64,000 nt of DNA from Symbiodinium sp. CCMP2592 (taxonomy: Eukaryota; Sar; Dinophyceae; Suessiales; Symbiodiniaceae), in contig CAJNDT010000334.1 in NCBI GenBank assembly GCA_905221615.1, forward strand, positions 142,001 to 206,000. The letters are read 5' to 3'. Each line of letters starts with the position of its first letter. The stretch's first letter is position 1. Below the pieces are notes generated by a model that was not told the origin of the DNA, made no database searches, and saw nothing but the letters and a program-made list of their open reading frames with translations. A program made the translations under genes and the position numbers. Shown in pieces: positions 33,891 to 47,404 of the stretch.

Positions 33891-36800
33891 TGGAGCATCA
33901 CACTCCCAAAGCCATGACTGCCAAAAATATTTAGCAGCACTTCATGGTCATACCTACTACTACCATGACACATACCATTCCGCTCTTGGTCTTCTACGCA
34001 GTTCTTCTGCCAGTGCAGAGCTTTGCACAGCTCTGCAGAGCTCTGAGCAGGATCGGACCTGGCGCTTCGGGCTCATCGAAACGCCGAGGGCACGGAAAAA
34101 GCGGCACTTGGAGGCTGGTCCCCGTCCCGAGCGTAACCTATTTTTCAAGAAAATGCACAGAGCCAAAGCATGCACATTGGGACCTTTCAGGGTTCTGTGC
34201 TGATTGTTTTTTCGACTCTGGGAGTGCGAAAGCGATGGGAAGTCCTGATGTTGTCGGGGTCTAGGAGCCCAAAACCCATAGAACCAATGTCCACCCGCCC
34301 CAGCTGACTATTGGCATTTTACATCGCAGATCCATGCCGCTGAGGCGGTTGGGCCCTAGGATCCGAGACCGTGCAAAGGAGATCTCAAAAGTCATTTGTG
34401 ACATGGCCATGATTTTGGCTGATGTGCACCGAGCGGGCCTTGCCGATCGCTCTGTGCAAAGCTTGTGGGGGGGGGGGCGGCAGGGGGACCGTTTCTCCGC
34501 TTGGTTTCTCATGTGCCGTCTCACAACTGTGTTGTGCAATGCTCATTTTGGCTGACTGTGCTTCCTGTGAGCTTGAACAGCTGAGCGAGAGCGAGTGTGA
34601 ATGCGGCGGTAGTCGCTTGCTGCAGTGGGGCCTGTGTGTACTGGTACAACGGAGCCCTTGGCCTTGTTTTGCACCTTGAGTAAATTACATTGGTGCTGCG
34701 CAACTGAAGTTGTCGGGATCGCCCCATTCTTGTAGCTCCTTCCTTGCTACAAGCCGGGTCCCACTAAGAGACATGCTGTGCTTTGCGATGCGGGAGCCAA
34801 AACAACTTTGAGAAGCTTTCGCTGGACACCGGAGGCCGTTGGTTGGCGGAGCATTGAGGCTGGGTACTGTCAGCAGCAGAGTTATCGCTTGCAAGCGCGC
34901 AGTCTGAGTACTTGTGCAATCAGAGAAATGATGGTCTGGCTTCTTGGCTGCCGATCAATCACCCACCCGTGCCTTTCCTTGTCTCAGTCTCTTGCAGGTT
35001 CAGGCGAGCGAATGGAAAGAACTGCCGCACTATGATGCCAAGGCCGGTCATCGCACTACTTGCGAGGTCAGAGCCAATGCAGGCATGAAAGCTAGAGGGG
35101 CCTCTCACACACTCCGAGCAGCTGCCACCGACCCGTCACCTGGTGGACTCGTAACCTCTGGTGAGTCGTCTTGATGGGGGACATTAAAGGGAGGGGGGGG
35201 GCAGGGCGAGTACAGAAAACGAAGCTCAGCAGCTTTGGCGAACCAGGACATCGCAGGGCCCAGCACTCCGCAAAACTCGCCTACTCAAGGTTCCAGGTTC
35301 AACAGCACCTCGCACAACGCGATTGATGTCAAGACCCTATTCCAAAGCTCTTGTTAAATGTGCCTTTGGCAAGTGTAAGTGATCCAGGCACTATGCGGCT
35401 CGTCCCGAACAGTGAATGTCCACACAGCAGCGGGAGAAGAGCTTTCGATCTTTGGTGAATCCTTCGCACCAATCCAAGCTGCGTAGCCGACACGGGCCGT
35501 CACCATCAGCAGCCAAGGTGCCACACCAAGACTTAACCACCTAAGCTCTCTGAAAGCGCTCTACGACATTATTTCAAGCTTATTGCAGAAAGGGTTGTGC
35601 GTTGGCACTTCGCAGTGTATGTCCTTTCTCTGACATGCCTTCCCTCCGTGACAGGCAGAACAACATTAGGGCATTCCTTCGGCAACCGTAATCCGCGAGA
35701 GAACGAAAGAGACTTTCGCGCTTCTAGTTTGCTTGACTGTAGGCGCTCACAGAGAGTCTTGTTGCCCCTGTCACGCGTCGCGAGAGACCGAAGCAGCGTC
35801 CCTCAGCCGGGAATGCGAGAATCACAGGCAGCCTTCATCCGCCAGCTCTTGAAGGCCGCATTCGATGTGTTCAGGGCTCACCAGCAGCATACCTAGATTG
35901 ATTGGCGTTGTTCTCGAGCTTGCCAACGTTTGCAAGTCCGGTGTGCCGCAGGACAACGAGCTGTTGACGCTTTGATTCTGGCATCCGAAAACGGCCTCTG
36001 CATGTCGAGCCTCCGGCCGGAGTACCGCGCCATTCGCAAACAAGACCTTGGACATCGAAGCTTCCTGAAGTCCTGAAGTGGCCTTCTGTTCCGTGCCTTT
36101 TGCTCAGCTCTGCGCACACATGATATGATAAGCCGGCGTGGGGCACGCCTTGCAGCATCAAGCTTCTTCAGTACATCGTGCATCTGACCGTGCAACATCT
36201 GCCGCATTGCGGGGAGGCGACTCTCAGATCTGACTGCATGATTTCTGTAGAGCACGGCCTCCTCACCCATTAAGATTACTCACCAGGCCTGTGTAGCAGC
36301 ATCAACAAAGCTAGGATCCCACCGGCCGTAGCATGAGCAGATGGAGACCTTGCGTGGAGCACAGACTCACAGAGTTGGGTGAGAGGGGGTCATTTGCTTT
36401 CTGTCGATGCAAAATCATCCAGCGCACCTGTCTTAAGAGAAGGCAGAACGCACTTAGGGCAAAGAAGCTGCAAGTGGGACCTGACGTGGTCCACCGCATG
36501 CTCCAAGGTTTGGGCTGTTCGAGGCAGCCACCTGGGTTAACGAGGTCCTGTCCCGTACAGAGGAAAAGACCTTGGAACTGCAGGGGCCCTACGAAATTCA
36601 GTAACTCATGTTGTGGCAGCATCATGTGGTTTCAATGGCCGCGTTTCTTCATGCAAAGCAAGGGTTGTTCCTCCTGTTGTCGATATGGGCATGGCTGCAA
36701 AGGATCCATGTATCCTGGGGCTAATGTTGTTCGCGAAGCATCATTGGCAAGATTGGGAGGCTTCTGGAGGCACATTCCGTCTTGGAAGTAGTTGCCATGC

Positions 36801-37055
36801 GAACGTCCAAGGGAAAGCCTCTCCGTGAATGTGCAGAGCGTTTCGCAATCGATCTGCACATGGTCGCAGAGCGTTCCAGAGGAGGACTTAACAATCAGAG
36901 AGCTTCTGCACAGGAGAACCTCAGAGTGTAATTCGTAAATTAGGAATAATTTGTTAGTGCGAGCGCGTGGGCCGTAGATCGTCGGATCTGCAGGACCGCA
37001 ATGCGGTCTTCAATTCGAACCAGGTGCCTCTAAAGCTCCAGGTCTTGGGCTTGCT

Positions 37056-37346
37056 GTGCATAGTGTTACAGGGATAAGGTTGCGACCGAAGACAGGGCTA
37101 CATCGGGAGGATAAAAGTTTTGACCTACTGGATCTGTCTTGTCTTAAGACGTCTTGCGGAGTAGCGGAGTGCGATTTACGTGGCCTGGCCAGCGGAGCAT
37201 TTTGTAACCCGTTTTACAATTACACGACTTTAACGTGTTCCGGAGGAGTAGCCGGTTGGTCCTGCTTAGACGAGTCTATGGGGGAATGGGGGCTTGTGTT
37301 CGACGAAACAAGGAGTAGGTCAAACTTTCGTCCTACCGCAGTATAA
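37056..37346 (+). CDS. Possible small Cys-rich protein, doubtful
   Basis: The ORF (first codon is a non-ATG start) contains six cysteines in about 50 residues (LDLSCLKTSCGVAECDLRGL, then CNPFYNYTTLTCSGGVAGWS). The spacing resembles disulphide-bonded secreted domains, but I cannot match it to a family and there is no clear signal peptide or acceptor. The surrounding 36.9-37.4 kb is AT-richer, with different word usage from its neighbours. Confidence 0.2.
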   Translation: MHSVTGIRLRPKTGLHREDKSFDLLDLSCLKTSCGVAECDLRGLASGAFCNPFYNYTTLTCSGGVAGWSCLDESMGEWGLVFDETRSRSNFRPTAV

Positions 37347-38190
37347 AGAGTTTGAAAGGTCTATATCCAGCAAAACATCATGTAACTCGGGGTTGGTGAT
37401 CGCACTGGCAGCCGTTGATGTTTGCTAGCCAGTAATAGTGTGGATTGTAGATGACGCGATCACACCACACCTTGAACCCCTCCGCTGCATTCTCTCAATT
37501 GACAGGTGTTTCCGCACCTGGCGAAGGTGTTGCACCAAGCCAAGGAGGCTGCAGCCTAAGTGGCTACGTGCAAGAAATGCTCCTCCCATGCAGGTAACGT
37601 AGCGGTCCAAAAGCCAGATGTGTGCAGATGGGTTAAGGCTTAGACCAAACTGACATAAGGTCATACTTGAGATACTGTGCAGGAGCAAAGTACCGAAAAG
37701 CAGTGCGGTGTATGTAATTCCAAGACCATGTGGCTTCTGCGCAATCCTGGTGCCGGTTCCCTGCCGAGCAACCTGCCGGAGTGATCGCCCCGGGTTTAGG
37801 CCAAGGAGTTCCATGCAAGCGCTTTCGGGCATGTTAACGCCTCTGAGGTAATGGCCAGGAATCAAAAACCGACCTCGCCAGAGAATGCGGCCCTGGAGGC
37901 ATCCGGCCTCGGCAGTGCACGACTTGCCGGAGATTCATGTAAAACCCAGGGCAGGAAGTCTGGCGGAAAGGATTGGATGTGAGATAAGAAGGTGTTCTTT
38001 CAGTGGCAAACGAACGGTAGAGCTTTGAAACTTCCACCCATGCAAGCAGCGCAGGCTGCGAAATAGAGCAAGTCGTCATTCATGATCATGCTAGTCCGAA
38101 TAGCACCAGTGCAGGACTCCAAGCCCGCCAATGGCGCCCATCTCAGTCGCTGCACCGTCACAGGGGCTGAAGTCGAGAGCCCCGCATTTC

Positions 38191-38248
38191 CCCTCTTCCT
38201 CCTTCCCTCTCTCCCTCTCTCGCTCTCTCTCCCTCTCTGTCTCACTCA
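38191..38248. repeat. Polypyrimidine (TC/CCT)n tract
   Basis: Run of CTCCTTCCCTCTCTCCCTCTCTCG type. Confidence 0.85.
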
Positions 38249-38740
38249 GCTGCCTGTGAAATTACGTTCTAAGCTCTTTCAAACTGGTCGCGGTCGGTTC
38301 CACTCACCTTCCGCGAATTTGTGAAGCTGGCCAGGTTTTCGGGGCATCCTCAAACAGGGGATGAAGCAGGGTTCCAGGAGCATTGCTGGGCTTGCTTCTG
38401 TTCGCATGCGGTCTTGCTCTTGCAACATTATCTGAGTCTAGGCCTAGGCTTTGGGATCAACCATATTTGAAACCTGTTATGTTTGGTTGCTTCAATTGAT
38501 TTTCATCTGACAATGTTCGACAGGACTCTACAAGAAGGTCTGGAGGCAGCAGCCGCCGTCGTCGTGCTGTGGGTGTTGCGTCGGAACTGGCTCTGACAGA
38601 GCCCTCTTTGTGCAACCCCGGAAGCCGCAGGTACCCACAAATGAAGTTGACCTACAAAACACTCAACTCAGCTGAACGAGCTTTTGCAAGCCTGCCCCAA
38701 ACCTGCCAATCGATTCGCAGACCAGCACCTTTCAAGCGGT

Positions 38741-38763
38741 TTAGGGTTTAGGAAGTTTAGGAA
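38741..38763. repeat. Short interstitial telomere-like repeat (TTTAGGG)
   Basis: GGTTTAGGGTTTAGG followed at once by AAGTTTAGG: two tandem TTTAGGG units plus a degenerate one. TTTAGGG is the telomere unit of plants and of dinoflagellates. Two units can arise by chance or by break repair. Confidence 0.4.
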
Positions 38764-39044
38764 ATCGGGGTTCTCCGGAGGCCCTCAGCAGCAGGGTGGG
38801 GGCCGTGGGCTCCGGCCTGCTACGTCTGCCTGAGGACCTCGGAATCATGACAGTCTGAAGCTTTGGGTCGAACGGGAGAGTTCATTCCGAGTTGCCTTGA
38901 AGTAAGCGCCACCTTCGCCGTGCTGGATGTGTTGTGGCTGCCTTCTATGAGTCCGCATTGCAGCAATACCAGTCAAGACTCTACGGCGTAGATGCAGAGT
39001 AGCTTCTGACACAGTCAAAAGTACATAGCGTCCACGTTGAAGAT

Positions 39045-39881
39045 TTGTTTGCTGGTAGCCTCTGGCCCTTTGCACATGGGGAGGATGAGCTGATCAAAGT
39101 CAAAGAGGTGGGAGAGTCGCTGCACGGGAGCCATCGCCTCGCGAGTTCCTGTCATTGCTTAGAGCTCCGAGATCCGGAAGCGATTTGGGAGTCGCTGCGC
39201 GCAGGCCAACGAGACCATCAGCAGGCTGCTGCCAACGCTAACGCTTCAAGGCTGCACTCGTTGAGCAGAAAACGGGGCCCGGGGTGAAGTGCAGGGAGGA
39301 TGCAAAGCACCGCTTTGCGAGCACAGCTGTAATTTAAGCTTAGCCTGGTTAGCCGGTTAGCCATGAAGCTTTGTAGTGCTTCCAGATGATTGGCAGGGAA
39401 TCGGGATTAGAATCGATTCGATTGCAAGCACACTCTCATGTTGAATCGAGCCTCTCTGCACTCTTAAGCAATGACAGGCTGTTGTTTCTGACCCTCCCTC
39501 CTGCAAGCATCCAAGGCTGGCCATTCAAGCAAACAGCTTGCGAGGCGAGGGCTTCTGGCCACGTGCCTCTGTTTGCCTCTGCTTGGCCTGCCTGTTCTGT
39601 ACTGCTCATGAAGCCTCGGCGATGAGTAGCGAACGACAGAAGCATGCTCTTTGGGAATCTCGAGATTAGAGCGTCTGCGGCCTGCACGAAGTTGTTCACC
39701 AGCCCTCCAGCTGATCGGAGTTTTGCTCCCGCGACACGCGGGGCTTCTTTGCACAGGTTCCAAGCGAGGGGCTGACACGCCTATCTCGGATGAGCCGGCG
39801 GCAGTGCCCTCAGCATTCTTTCCGTTGGAGGGGTCTGGTGAGGAGATGCTCGAAGAACCGAAAGCCGGATGCTGCAACTGA
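39045..39881 (+). CDS. Candidate exons, unknown protein
   Basis: 39045-39287 holds a charged helical frame (ELRDPEAIWESLRAGQRDHQ). 39748-39881 holds an acidic frame (GADTPISDEPAAVPSAFFPL) that ends with a stop at 39881. Neither has a recognised domain. The two are listed together only because of proximity and strand. Confidence 0.25.
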
Positions 39882-42130
39882 AAACACTTCGAACGGCATG
39901 ACTCTCACATCCGTGTGGCTGTTTTGATCATTTTGGCACTCGTCGGTCTTTGCACAGAACGTCGTTACAGGGATTTGTCACACGTGCAGCCATCAACACG
40001 AACTCACGGCGGTCACAAGCGAAGACCAAGATCGTGCATCGTGTTGTCACTGGTTATGCATGGCTCGCAGCCTGTTTTGCATCTCCGTTGCCATCCCGCC
40101 CGGGGGTGAGCAGCTTCTGTCAAAGACATCACGTCCCAGGCGCAGCGGCCGCGCACGGCCATCGAAAGTGGGAGCAGCAACGCTGTTTCGAGCCAATGTC
40201 CCAGACCAGACATTGGATGCCCCAGATCACACATGTTCCTTTCTGCCATGCTTCCCAGCATTCTCTCCAGGAAGCGAGTCGAGCTCTACGCAGCAGCCGG
40301 GCACCGAGGCCTTCTGAGAAGGGCAGAATAGGTTGAGGGGACTGTGGTAGCTGTGACAAGTCAATCTGAGAAATGGGCGAGCTTTAACAGAGACTCCCCT
40401 CCAACAACCGCCTAAGAGGAGCGGCGGCCGCTGCTTCATCTGGATTTGGTCTCGGACGCGCCCTTCGCCGAGAACCGTGACCAGGGCACGCTGACGACTC
40501 TGGACACGCTGTGTGGAGGAAATATAATCTACAGCTTTTGGTCTTCATACTCATATTCTCAAGTGTGTGCGTTTATAAGCATTTTAGGACGGGCAGCTTG
40601 CATGATCGGAGGACCTGAAGCCTGGTGTTGCCCAGAGTACGACCTCGCTGGAGTCGAACGACACCTCTTTAGGCCTGGAATGAGAGTCTACGCTACCGCT
40701 ACGGGAGACTTCGTGTGGTGAGACGGATGTGACAAGGTTCGTCCTCCACTGCTGTGGCACGTGTTTAGGATTCGAAGGTGCATACGTACGCAGCCGGCTG
40801 AAGTTTCAAATGATTTCCGAAAGTGACAGGTGACGATTCTGGCAACGTCAGGCGGGGTTTGGTCTTGTGTTCGCAGGGAGGTTTGGATTGTCGGCACTGG
40901 CTTGACGATTCCCGGCATGAGATTTTGGGACTGTTGCCTAGGCAAGGCAAGCAAAATCAGCAAGCTGTAAGTGAAAGCGCCAAGAGAACGCAGTACATGC
41001 TCGGTTTATGACTGATCATCAAGTACTGCAGAGACCCGTCGGAGCCTGATCTTTCATTTCATGTTTGCCCAGGTTGGTCCTGGGCAGAGCAGACCTCCAG
41101 AAGCGAGTACGGATCCCAGACTCCTAGACATCCACGCTTTTTGGCATCTGCGATTTGCGAGTGTGACAAAAGTCACTCGTGAATCGAGGTGACCCTGCAA
41201 TTTCCTGCCGCAGCGAAGAGGAAGCCTACCTCAGTACTTCAGTTCGTCAGCCTTGCCCTCGGCCGCACGTTGTTTTGCACGAGGTTAGTAGTTGAGGCAT
41301 GTGGAGGCCGAGTGTGCATGATTGAGCAGGTTGTTTGTGCGTGGATCAGATTTCGTGTCACATAGGCTCGTGGCCAGCGCTTGCTGCAGGTCGGGAGTTC
41401 CTCCTCCTGGAGGTGCCGGACACCTCCAACATTGCGCCAACGCAGGAGCAACTCCAGTCGTCTTGAGATGGCAAAAACGGCGTTGTTGATTCTTTGGGGG
41501 GCTGGTCGTTGTCTCGTCTCGATTTCGGAGTTTGACAGATGCTCCGGGGCAATTGCCCTGCGACACATGCGCAGTAAATACAGCGGCATCTCTTTGTGCT
41601 ATCTAATCTGTATCTTCGCCGCTTAAAAGGAGATGAATGCGCTGTTGCGGTGTAATTGCAGCAAGAGCGGATGGTCTGCAGTGGTGAACATTGGCCGTGT
41701 CTGGCTACACTTAATTTCATGCATCCCACTGCAGGGCAGCATGGAGATGGCCACTTTGGTTTGGGGCTGCTGGAACGACAGCCAGCAGGACGCAGACGAG
41801 TCGGGCGCTTGGCTCCGGATGCTCTCACAGACGGAGAGATGTGTGCATCTTTTTATGTGAACCACATGCCTGAGTATGCACATGTGTAGTCATGTGTACA
41901 TATGTATGCACTTACACAGGAAAACAGCTTAGACATGTTTGCTTTTGGATTATGGAGATGCGACAGGTAGATGGACAGATGCATAGCTTAGAATTGCTTC
42001 CTCGGTTTATCAACACCACCTAATCCCAAAAGTCTCCGGTGGGGTTCCGCTTCTGGGCCTCTGGTTGGTACTAGAGGATTACCACTGCGGTGGCCACTGG
42101 CGACACTAGTGGTACTGGCAGTACTATACA
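39882..42130. other. No confident gene
   Basis: A short frame at 40446-40510 (DLVSDAPFAENRDQGTLTTL) and one at 41740-41860 look exon-like. Nothing is identifiable. Confidence 0.35.
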
Positions 42131-42135
42131 AACTG

Positions 42136-42300
42136 CCATGAGGAGGAGGAGGAGAAGGAGGAGGAGGAGGAGGAGGAAGTGCCAAGCAGTCGGTGCGACC
42201 GCATCTAGGGGAAATACGAAGTGCAGCGGCTTCAGGAATCATCAGCGGTACTGGTACTGTAGTAGTAGTAGTAGCAGCAGCATCATCATCACACTCGCTG
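42136..42300. repeat. (GGA)n and (TAG/CAG/CAT)n microsatellites
   Basis: AGGAGGAGG run at 42139-42177 and a TAGTAG/CAGCAG/CATCAT run at 42257-42290. Confidence 0.85.
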
Positions 42301-42659
42301 CGGACGGTGAAGTCGCATTGCGATGATTGGAGCGGGAATCACCCGGCGCACAGTGGCGCTCGATCACGGTTGGATCGCCTCAGAGCTAGCTACGTTGCCC
42401 CGGAGGGCCTATGCGGAAGTTGCGGCACTCCTCATTCGGTATACAAGGATATAACTGGAGGTGGATAGGGCTTCTGGGAGAATGGATTGTGCGGCACTGT
42501 TGTCATCGGTGTAGTGCCAATGGGCTGTTGCGTTGGAACGAGGCTTGAGTGCAGCACGGTAGTGCCCAGTGACCGTGGTAGGTCCGATGTGTTGGACAAT
42601 CGCCTGAAGCTGATACGTTCGCCATATAACACCTTCAGAGGAAAAGGGGGTCCAGTGAG

Positions 42660-42811
42660 GGAACAGTCGTCGTAGTCGTCGTAGTCGTAGTCGTAGTAGT
42701 AGTAGTGGTAGTGGTAGTAGTAGTCGTAGCAGTAGTAGTTTGTAGTAGTGGTAGCAGTAGCAGTAGGAGTAGCAGCAGAAGCAGTAGCAGTAGCAGCAGC
42801 AGCAGCAGGAG

Positions 42812-42844
<33 letters not shown>

Positions 42845-42952
42845 AAGTCGTCGTCGTCGTAGTGGTAGTTGTAGTCGTAGTGGTAGTCGTAGTCGTAGTA
42901 GTAGGAGCAGCAGCAGCAGCAGCAGGAGTAGTAGGAGTAGTAGGAGTAGTAG

Positions 42953-43022
<70 letters not shown>

Positions 43023-43099
43023 TTAGTAGTAGTTTAGTAGTAGTTTAGTAGTAGTTTAGTAGTAGTTTAGTAGTAGTTTAGTAGTAGTTTAGTAGTAGT

Positions 43100-43166
<67 letters not shown>

Positions 43167-43172
43167 CTTAGT
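42660..43172. repeat. Long (GTA)n array with an internal 12-bp higher-order repeat
   Basis: About 0.5 kb of GTA/TAG trinucleotides with CAG, GGA and CGT variants. Between about 43020 and 43100 the array switches to seven or so copies of GTTTAGTAGTAG, then returns to pure TAG. Six-frame translation gives poly-Ser or poly-Val ORFs that are not genes. Confidence 0.95.
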
Positions 43173-46100
43173 AGTAGTAAAGTATGAGCGGCAGGCAAGG
43201 TTTGGGGTTAAGCGTATTTAAGCGTCAGGGCCTGGGACCATGTCAAGCGTGTACAGTGCTGGGGCGCAAGGTTTGTGGTAAAAGGGTCTACGGGTTCAGG
43301 GTTAAGGTTCTGGCATGGAGTATCAAATATTCAACATTTTGCATTGGTCGTAGAAGGCTTGCATACGCCGCGATGTGGAACGGTCGGCTTGCTCAGGGCC
43401 ATCTTGATCGGGGATATGGGCGGGGGGCCCACAAAACAAAAAGGGCGGGGGCCCACAAAGCAAGAAGGCCAAGGAGCATTTCATATTAGTTGTGTTGTGG
43501 CAAGCCTTATATCTTATATCTTCAACCCACACTTACGCGCTGCCTCGAGTAACCGCTAAGTAGAGCTTGGGTTTAGTGCTGAGTTCGTTTGGCTCAAACG
43601 CAGGACGCGTCTTCAAATAGTCTACGGGGGTGCAGGGAATCCAAAACAGGCGCTTAAAGATCCTGCGAGGAAACCACCCTTGGCATACGTCAGCGGCCTG
43701 AAATCCGGCTACCACCTTCGCAAGATCCGGGAGACCAGGTGGAGGGTTCTCAAAGGGTTCGGCGGCGCATGTCATGGGTCGAACATCCCGAATGACAAGT
43801 GTCCGTTAAGTTGCTGTAGCGAAGTTGTATGCAGCACTAGGCAAAGCCGACATTTCACGCAGGTGGACCTGGATTGCCAAGGGCGACAAGGCGGCCGATG
43901 CTGGGTCGTGTGTGCGATTCGCTTTGTCCTTCGCTGCTGCTCATGGAGCTCCGATTCGCTTCGCTTCAGGGTTTTTCCATACCACGTTCCGCGCTACGAC
44001 TACGATCCCCGAACTTAACGCCGTGCACCGCTGCTTTGTCAAAGGCCAGCATCGAAGAGGGGGATACCATCGCCATCGTGCTGGAGTGCGCTGCCAGCAT
44101 GGCGAAGACTTGACGAAAATGGTTGGGAGTGGGGTGGTTCGGCACTCTCCGATGGGAGAGAGAGGTTTTGGGGGATCAGTCGGATGCAGCCTCTGGCAGC
44201 CCAGCCCCAAGGTCGCCTCCGGGTTCTGAGGCCCCGGCACCCTCGAAGGACTTGAATGCCGAGGAGGCGGCTCATCAGTAGTCAGCAGCCCTTCGTCTTA
44301 GTCTCGTTCACTATCAACTAGTGTGATCATGGTTTCTGTGGTTCAGCTTCTTTCTGTCGAGGGTCTAGAGTGCTCCTGACTTCGGCCCGATCGAACATGC
44401 CCTCTTCTGCCAGCATCCATGCAGAGCCGAGGGAAGAATAGCTACTATCAACAGAGATTAGTGATTATCGGTAATCTTCCGTCGCATGTGTATCATTTTC
44501 ATGTCATACGTCCCAAATCCATTCGTCAGGCATTTGCAAGGTTTTGTCGACAAGCACTGGGTGGATGTTACTGTCTTTGTGCGGAAGGGCTTCCAAGTTT
44601 CAGGTCGCCATGCCCTGCCCACAGGCTCGCTGCATACTGGGTTGTGAACTCCGCCGCCCAGTGAACTGAGGCGGTGAAAGAGTCCCGCTTATAGTGGGTC
44701 ATCCAAAGTGGGGACTGGCAAGCGAATGTAGAAGTTGGAGAGTCGCGGAATCGGGTGCCAGCTGGGCGGTCCTCCACGCGGGCTCCGTCCGCTTCCGTAG
44801 GAGTCCTGGGTGATGCCGCACGACTCACATTGGCAGTTGGGGAAAGCATTTAGTGCAAGTGGCTGAGCGGAGTGGTAATCTATTGTCTACTGTAGACTGT
44901 AGGCTTCAGGCATTGTTCACCGTTGTTGATTGCCACAGGTTTCAAGCTTATGGAAGCAGCTGTTGGTAGCGGTAGCTGCCAGCCTTTCCTGACATGATCG
45001 TTAGCCTGCCAACTTGGCTCGTGTGTCGGCAGTCATCGCAGAAGTCTGCGTGATGCTACTGAATCGCTTGGATCGATCTCCGGATATGGACTTGAAGCGG
45101 TCCTTCAGGAACAGCAGCAATGACAGATGCACGAGAGGAAAATTGACAGCCAGCAGATGTTGCACTCGAGCTCGTCTCAGAAGTGATCCGAGCAGATCTG
45201 CATCATTTCGGGGTCTGTTTGTTCCGGGTAGCACTGCTGGGGACACGCAGATCGGCAACCCGAATCGAAATTTGCCCTTCCGCCAGCTCTATGGAGCTTC
45301 TTGGATGCTCCACACTGATTGCACTACCAAAAACAATTCATTGCTTCGCTAAGCAGTCCAGGATTTGTGACGTGCTCAGCAACAACAAGAATCAGCCTTG
45401 AGCCGTGTGCAACGGGCATCGAAGGGCTACTTGGAAGCCATTCCAAGGATTTCTCACCGCAGGCAGTCATATACCTGCTTAGACGCTAGTGGATCCATGA
45501 GCACTGGAGCATGCTCGGTAACAGAGGTCTCAGACATGTGCAGTAAGCCAAATTCAGCATCCTAGATGCAACTGTACCGGATGAAACTGAGCCAAACTTC
45601 CCGATTCCCACACATGAGCAACCTTGAAATTATACACCTTAGCACTCTTGTACGGGCGTGTTCTGGTGTTCTGGATCTGGCCTTCGCGTGGAGGAAAAGG
45701 TAGCAGCTTCTCATGGCTGGTGCGGGTGGGAGAGAGTGCGCCTTTTTGGATGCCCCCTAGCATCAAGAGCACAAACTCGATGTGAAACAGCTTCTCAACA
45801 GGGCTTGGCTGCGAACATGCAGAGATTGACATCTGCTTGATGAGACAAGCTAAGTGGCAGCCACATGACCGGGTTGCAAACAGCGATGCAAATTTGCATA
45901 CCTCGTGAGTATGTGCAGCTGTCGCGCGGTCATTTGGCTCCAGCGTTTGAATCTTACCGCTCCTCGCGTCGTTTGAGTGAGGCGTTTCCAGGGTTCATAA
46001 ATGAAGATGGACCCTGATGGGAGTGGTGCTTCCCGCCCCGATCAGACCCTTGGAAGCCGAGCGCCAGTGCACCAGAGTTTTTGTGCTACCAGCCCGCCTT

Positions 46101-47400
46101 CGCACACCAGGCCATGCCCACGCGCAGGGAGCTCTACGGCTTGGGGGCAGCAAGCCTCATGGTGCGCTCCCTGAACAGCAGATTGCTTGTCTGGTGCTTG
46201 GCGATGACCTCTGGATGACCTCTGGCTCACCACACGGCATGCAGAAGGCCTTCGAATATCCCTACAGCTTGAGGCCCAAATCGAACAACCTTGAACCCTG
46301 TCGCATCCGTAGGAGTTACATCCCATGCCATGTCCTGTGCACGTGAAGGAGTCCGGGAAATCATGGTTGCTTTTATCATGATCCGACTGCCAGGCGCTGT
46401 CTGCGCCCACCGTGCTGGAGAGGGCGTCGGGGCTCCAAGACTGTGAGTGACTGTGCTATGTCGATGCAGGGATTCGGTCTGCGCAGTTGGATCTGGCCTG
46501 CACAGATCGCCGAAGTTTCGAAGGTTTGTAGCACCGGGCACTGCCAGCAGCCGGCAGAGGACTGTGGAAGCTTTGTGGCTGATGGACATGCAGAGTGCGT
46601 ACGAGTTGGCAGCATCACACTCTCGCTGATTGTTGGGTAGGCCGTCATTCCGTGCCACCGCTCAAGGACGGTCCGATGAGCTTGCATGAAGTACAGTGCA
46701 TGAAAGAAAGTGTAGGCAGGTCAGGCAGGCACAGACAAGTCATGAAGATTCGTTCCTAGGTTCCAGGTTGTTGCTGCACCTCTTGCAAAGGACGGGTGGC
46801 TTCAGCGGGACAGTCGAGCTCAAGCACCGGCTTCAGACCGTCTATGTTTTTTTTTGTGCGAATGCACGTATCGGTTCATCGTAAACTGAGAACACTGCAG
46901 TCCAGGAAGGCCAAAGATGTTAAGAGATCTTGAGGTGCTTCGTCCCATGCTGCCCTGGCCATCGGGCTTTCGGCAGCACTTGGCGCTGGCGCAGCGAGGG
47001 CGGCACGGCCAGCGAGGTGAAGTGGGGCCGAGTGTTTGGAGGTTCGTCAGCTAACTCTCAGATAGCTCATGCTTTCAGACCTGGTGCCCTTGTGCAAGGA
47101 CTAGGTACTTGCGCAGGACGGTAGGGTTAGGCTTCCTTGTTTCAAATTGTGCTGGAAGCGTCAAGAGTATAACAATTGCACATTGGAAGGTCGCCGAAGG
47201 TGCATCGTGCCCAGGCCCGTCGTTGAGTATTCTGCCGACGTTTGGGAAGGTTGAGAACATGTTTCTCCTGACGCCCGGGTAGTGGCGTAGATTCATCAGC
47301 CACCAGAGAAGCATCGCTGCATGATTGCCTCCTCGAAAAATCTTCCCACTCCAAGTTCCACGTTCCGCTTGCACAGTCGCCGAAGGACGTGCGTCAGTCA
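43173..47400. other. Mostly unassigned; frame-shifted coding-like block at 43825-44229
   Basis: At 43825-44050 a + frame reads GKADISRRWTWIAKGDKAAD, then FALSFAAAHGAPIRFASG. Near 44020 the plausible reading moves to another frame (ALSKASIEEGDTIAIVLECA, stop at 44113). That is what a decayed gene or an unseen short intron would give. A further exon-like frame lies near 44545-44645 (DKHWVDVTVFVRKGFQVSG). No family is recognised. Confidence 0.3.
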
Positions 47401-47404
47401 GTAA

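Larger units (their letters stand above)
33891..39044. other. Long stretch without a recognisable gene
   Basis: Includes a Cys-rich + ORF at 37056-37346 and minus-strand ORFs at 37425-37865 and 37834-38079 (neither recognised), a (TC)n tract at 38191-38248 and a TTTAGGG pair at 38747. Most of the rest is presumably intergenic or intronic. Confidence 0.35.

Noticed and set aside
34544-34553. CATTTTGGCT, a partial match to the dinoflagellate spliced leader
   Set aside because: Only ten bases match and the following bases do not; it is not next to a retrocopied gene start. A second eight-base match at 15436 is likewise within chance.
36960-37035. tRNA-like string ending TTCAATTCGAACC
   Set aside because: No consistent T-stem, anticodon stem or acceptor stem on either strand.
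42705-43037. Poly-Ser and poly-Val ORFs
   Set aside because: Products of the (GTA)n array in different frames.
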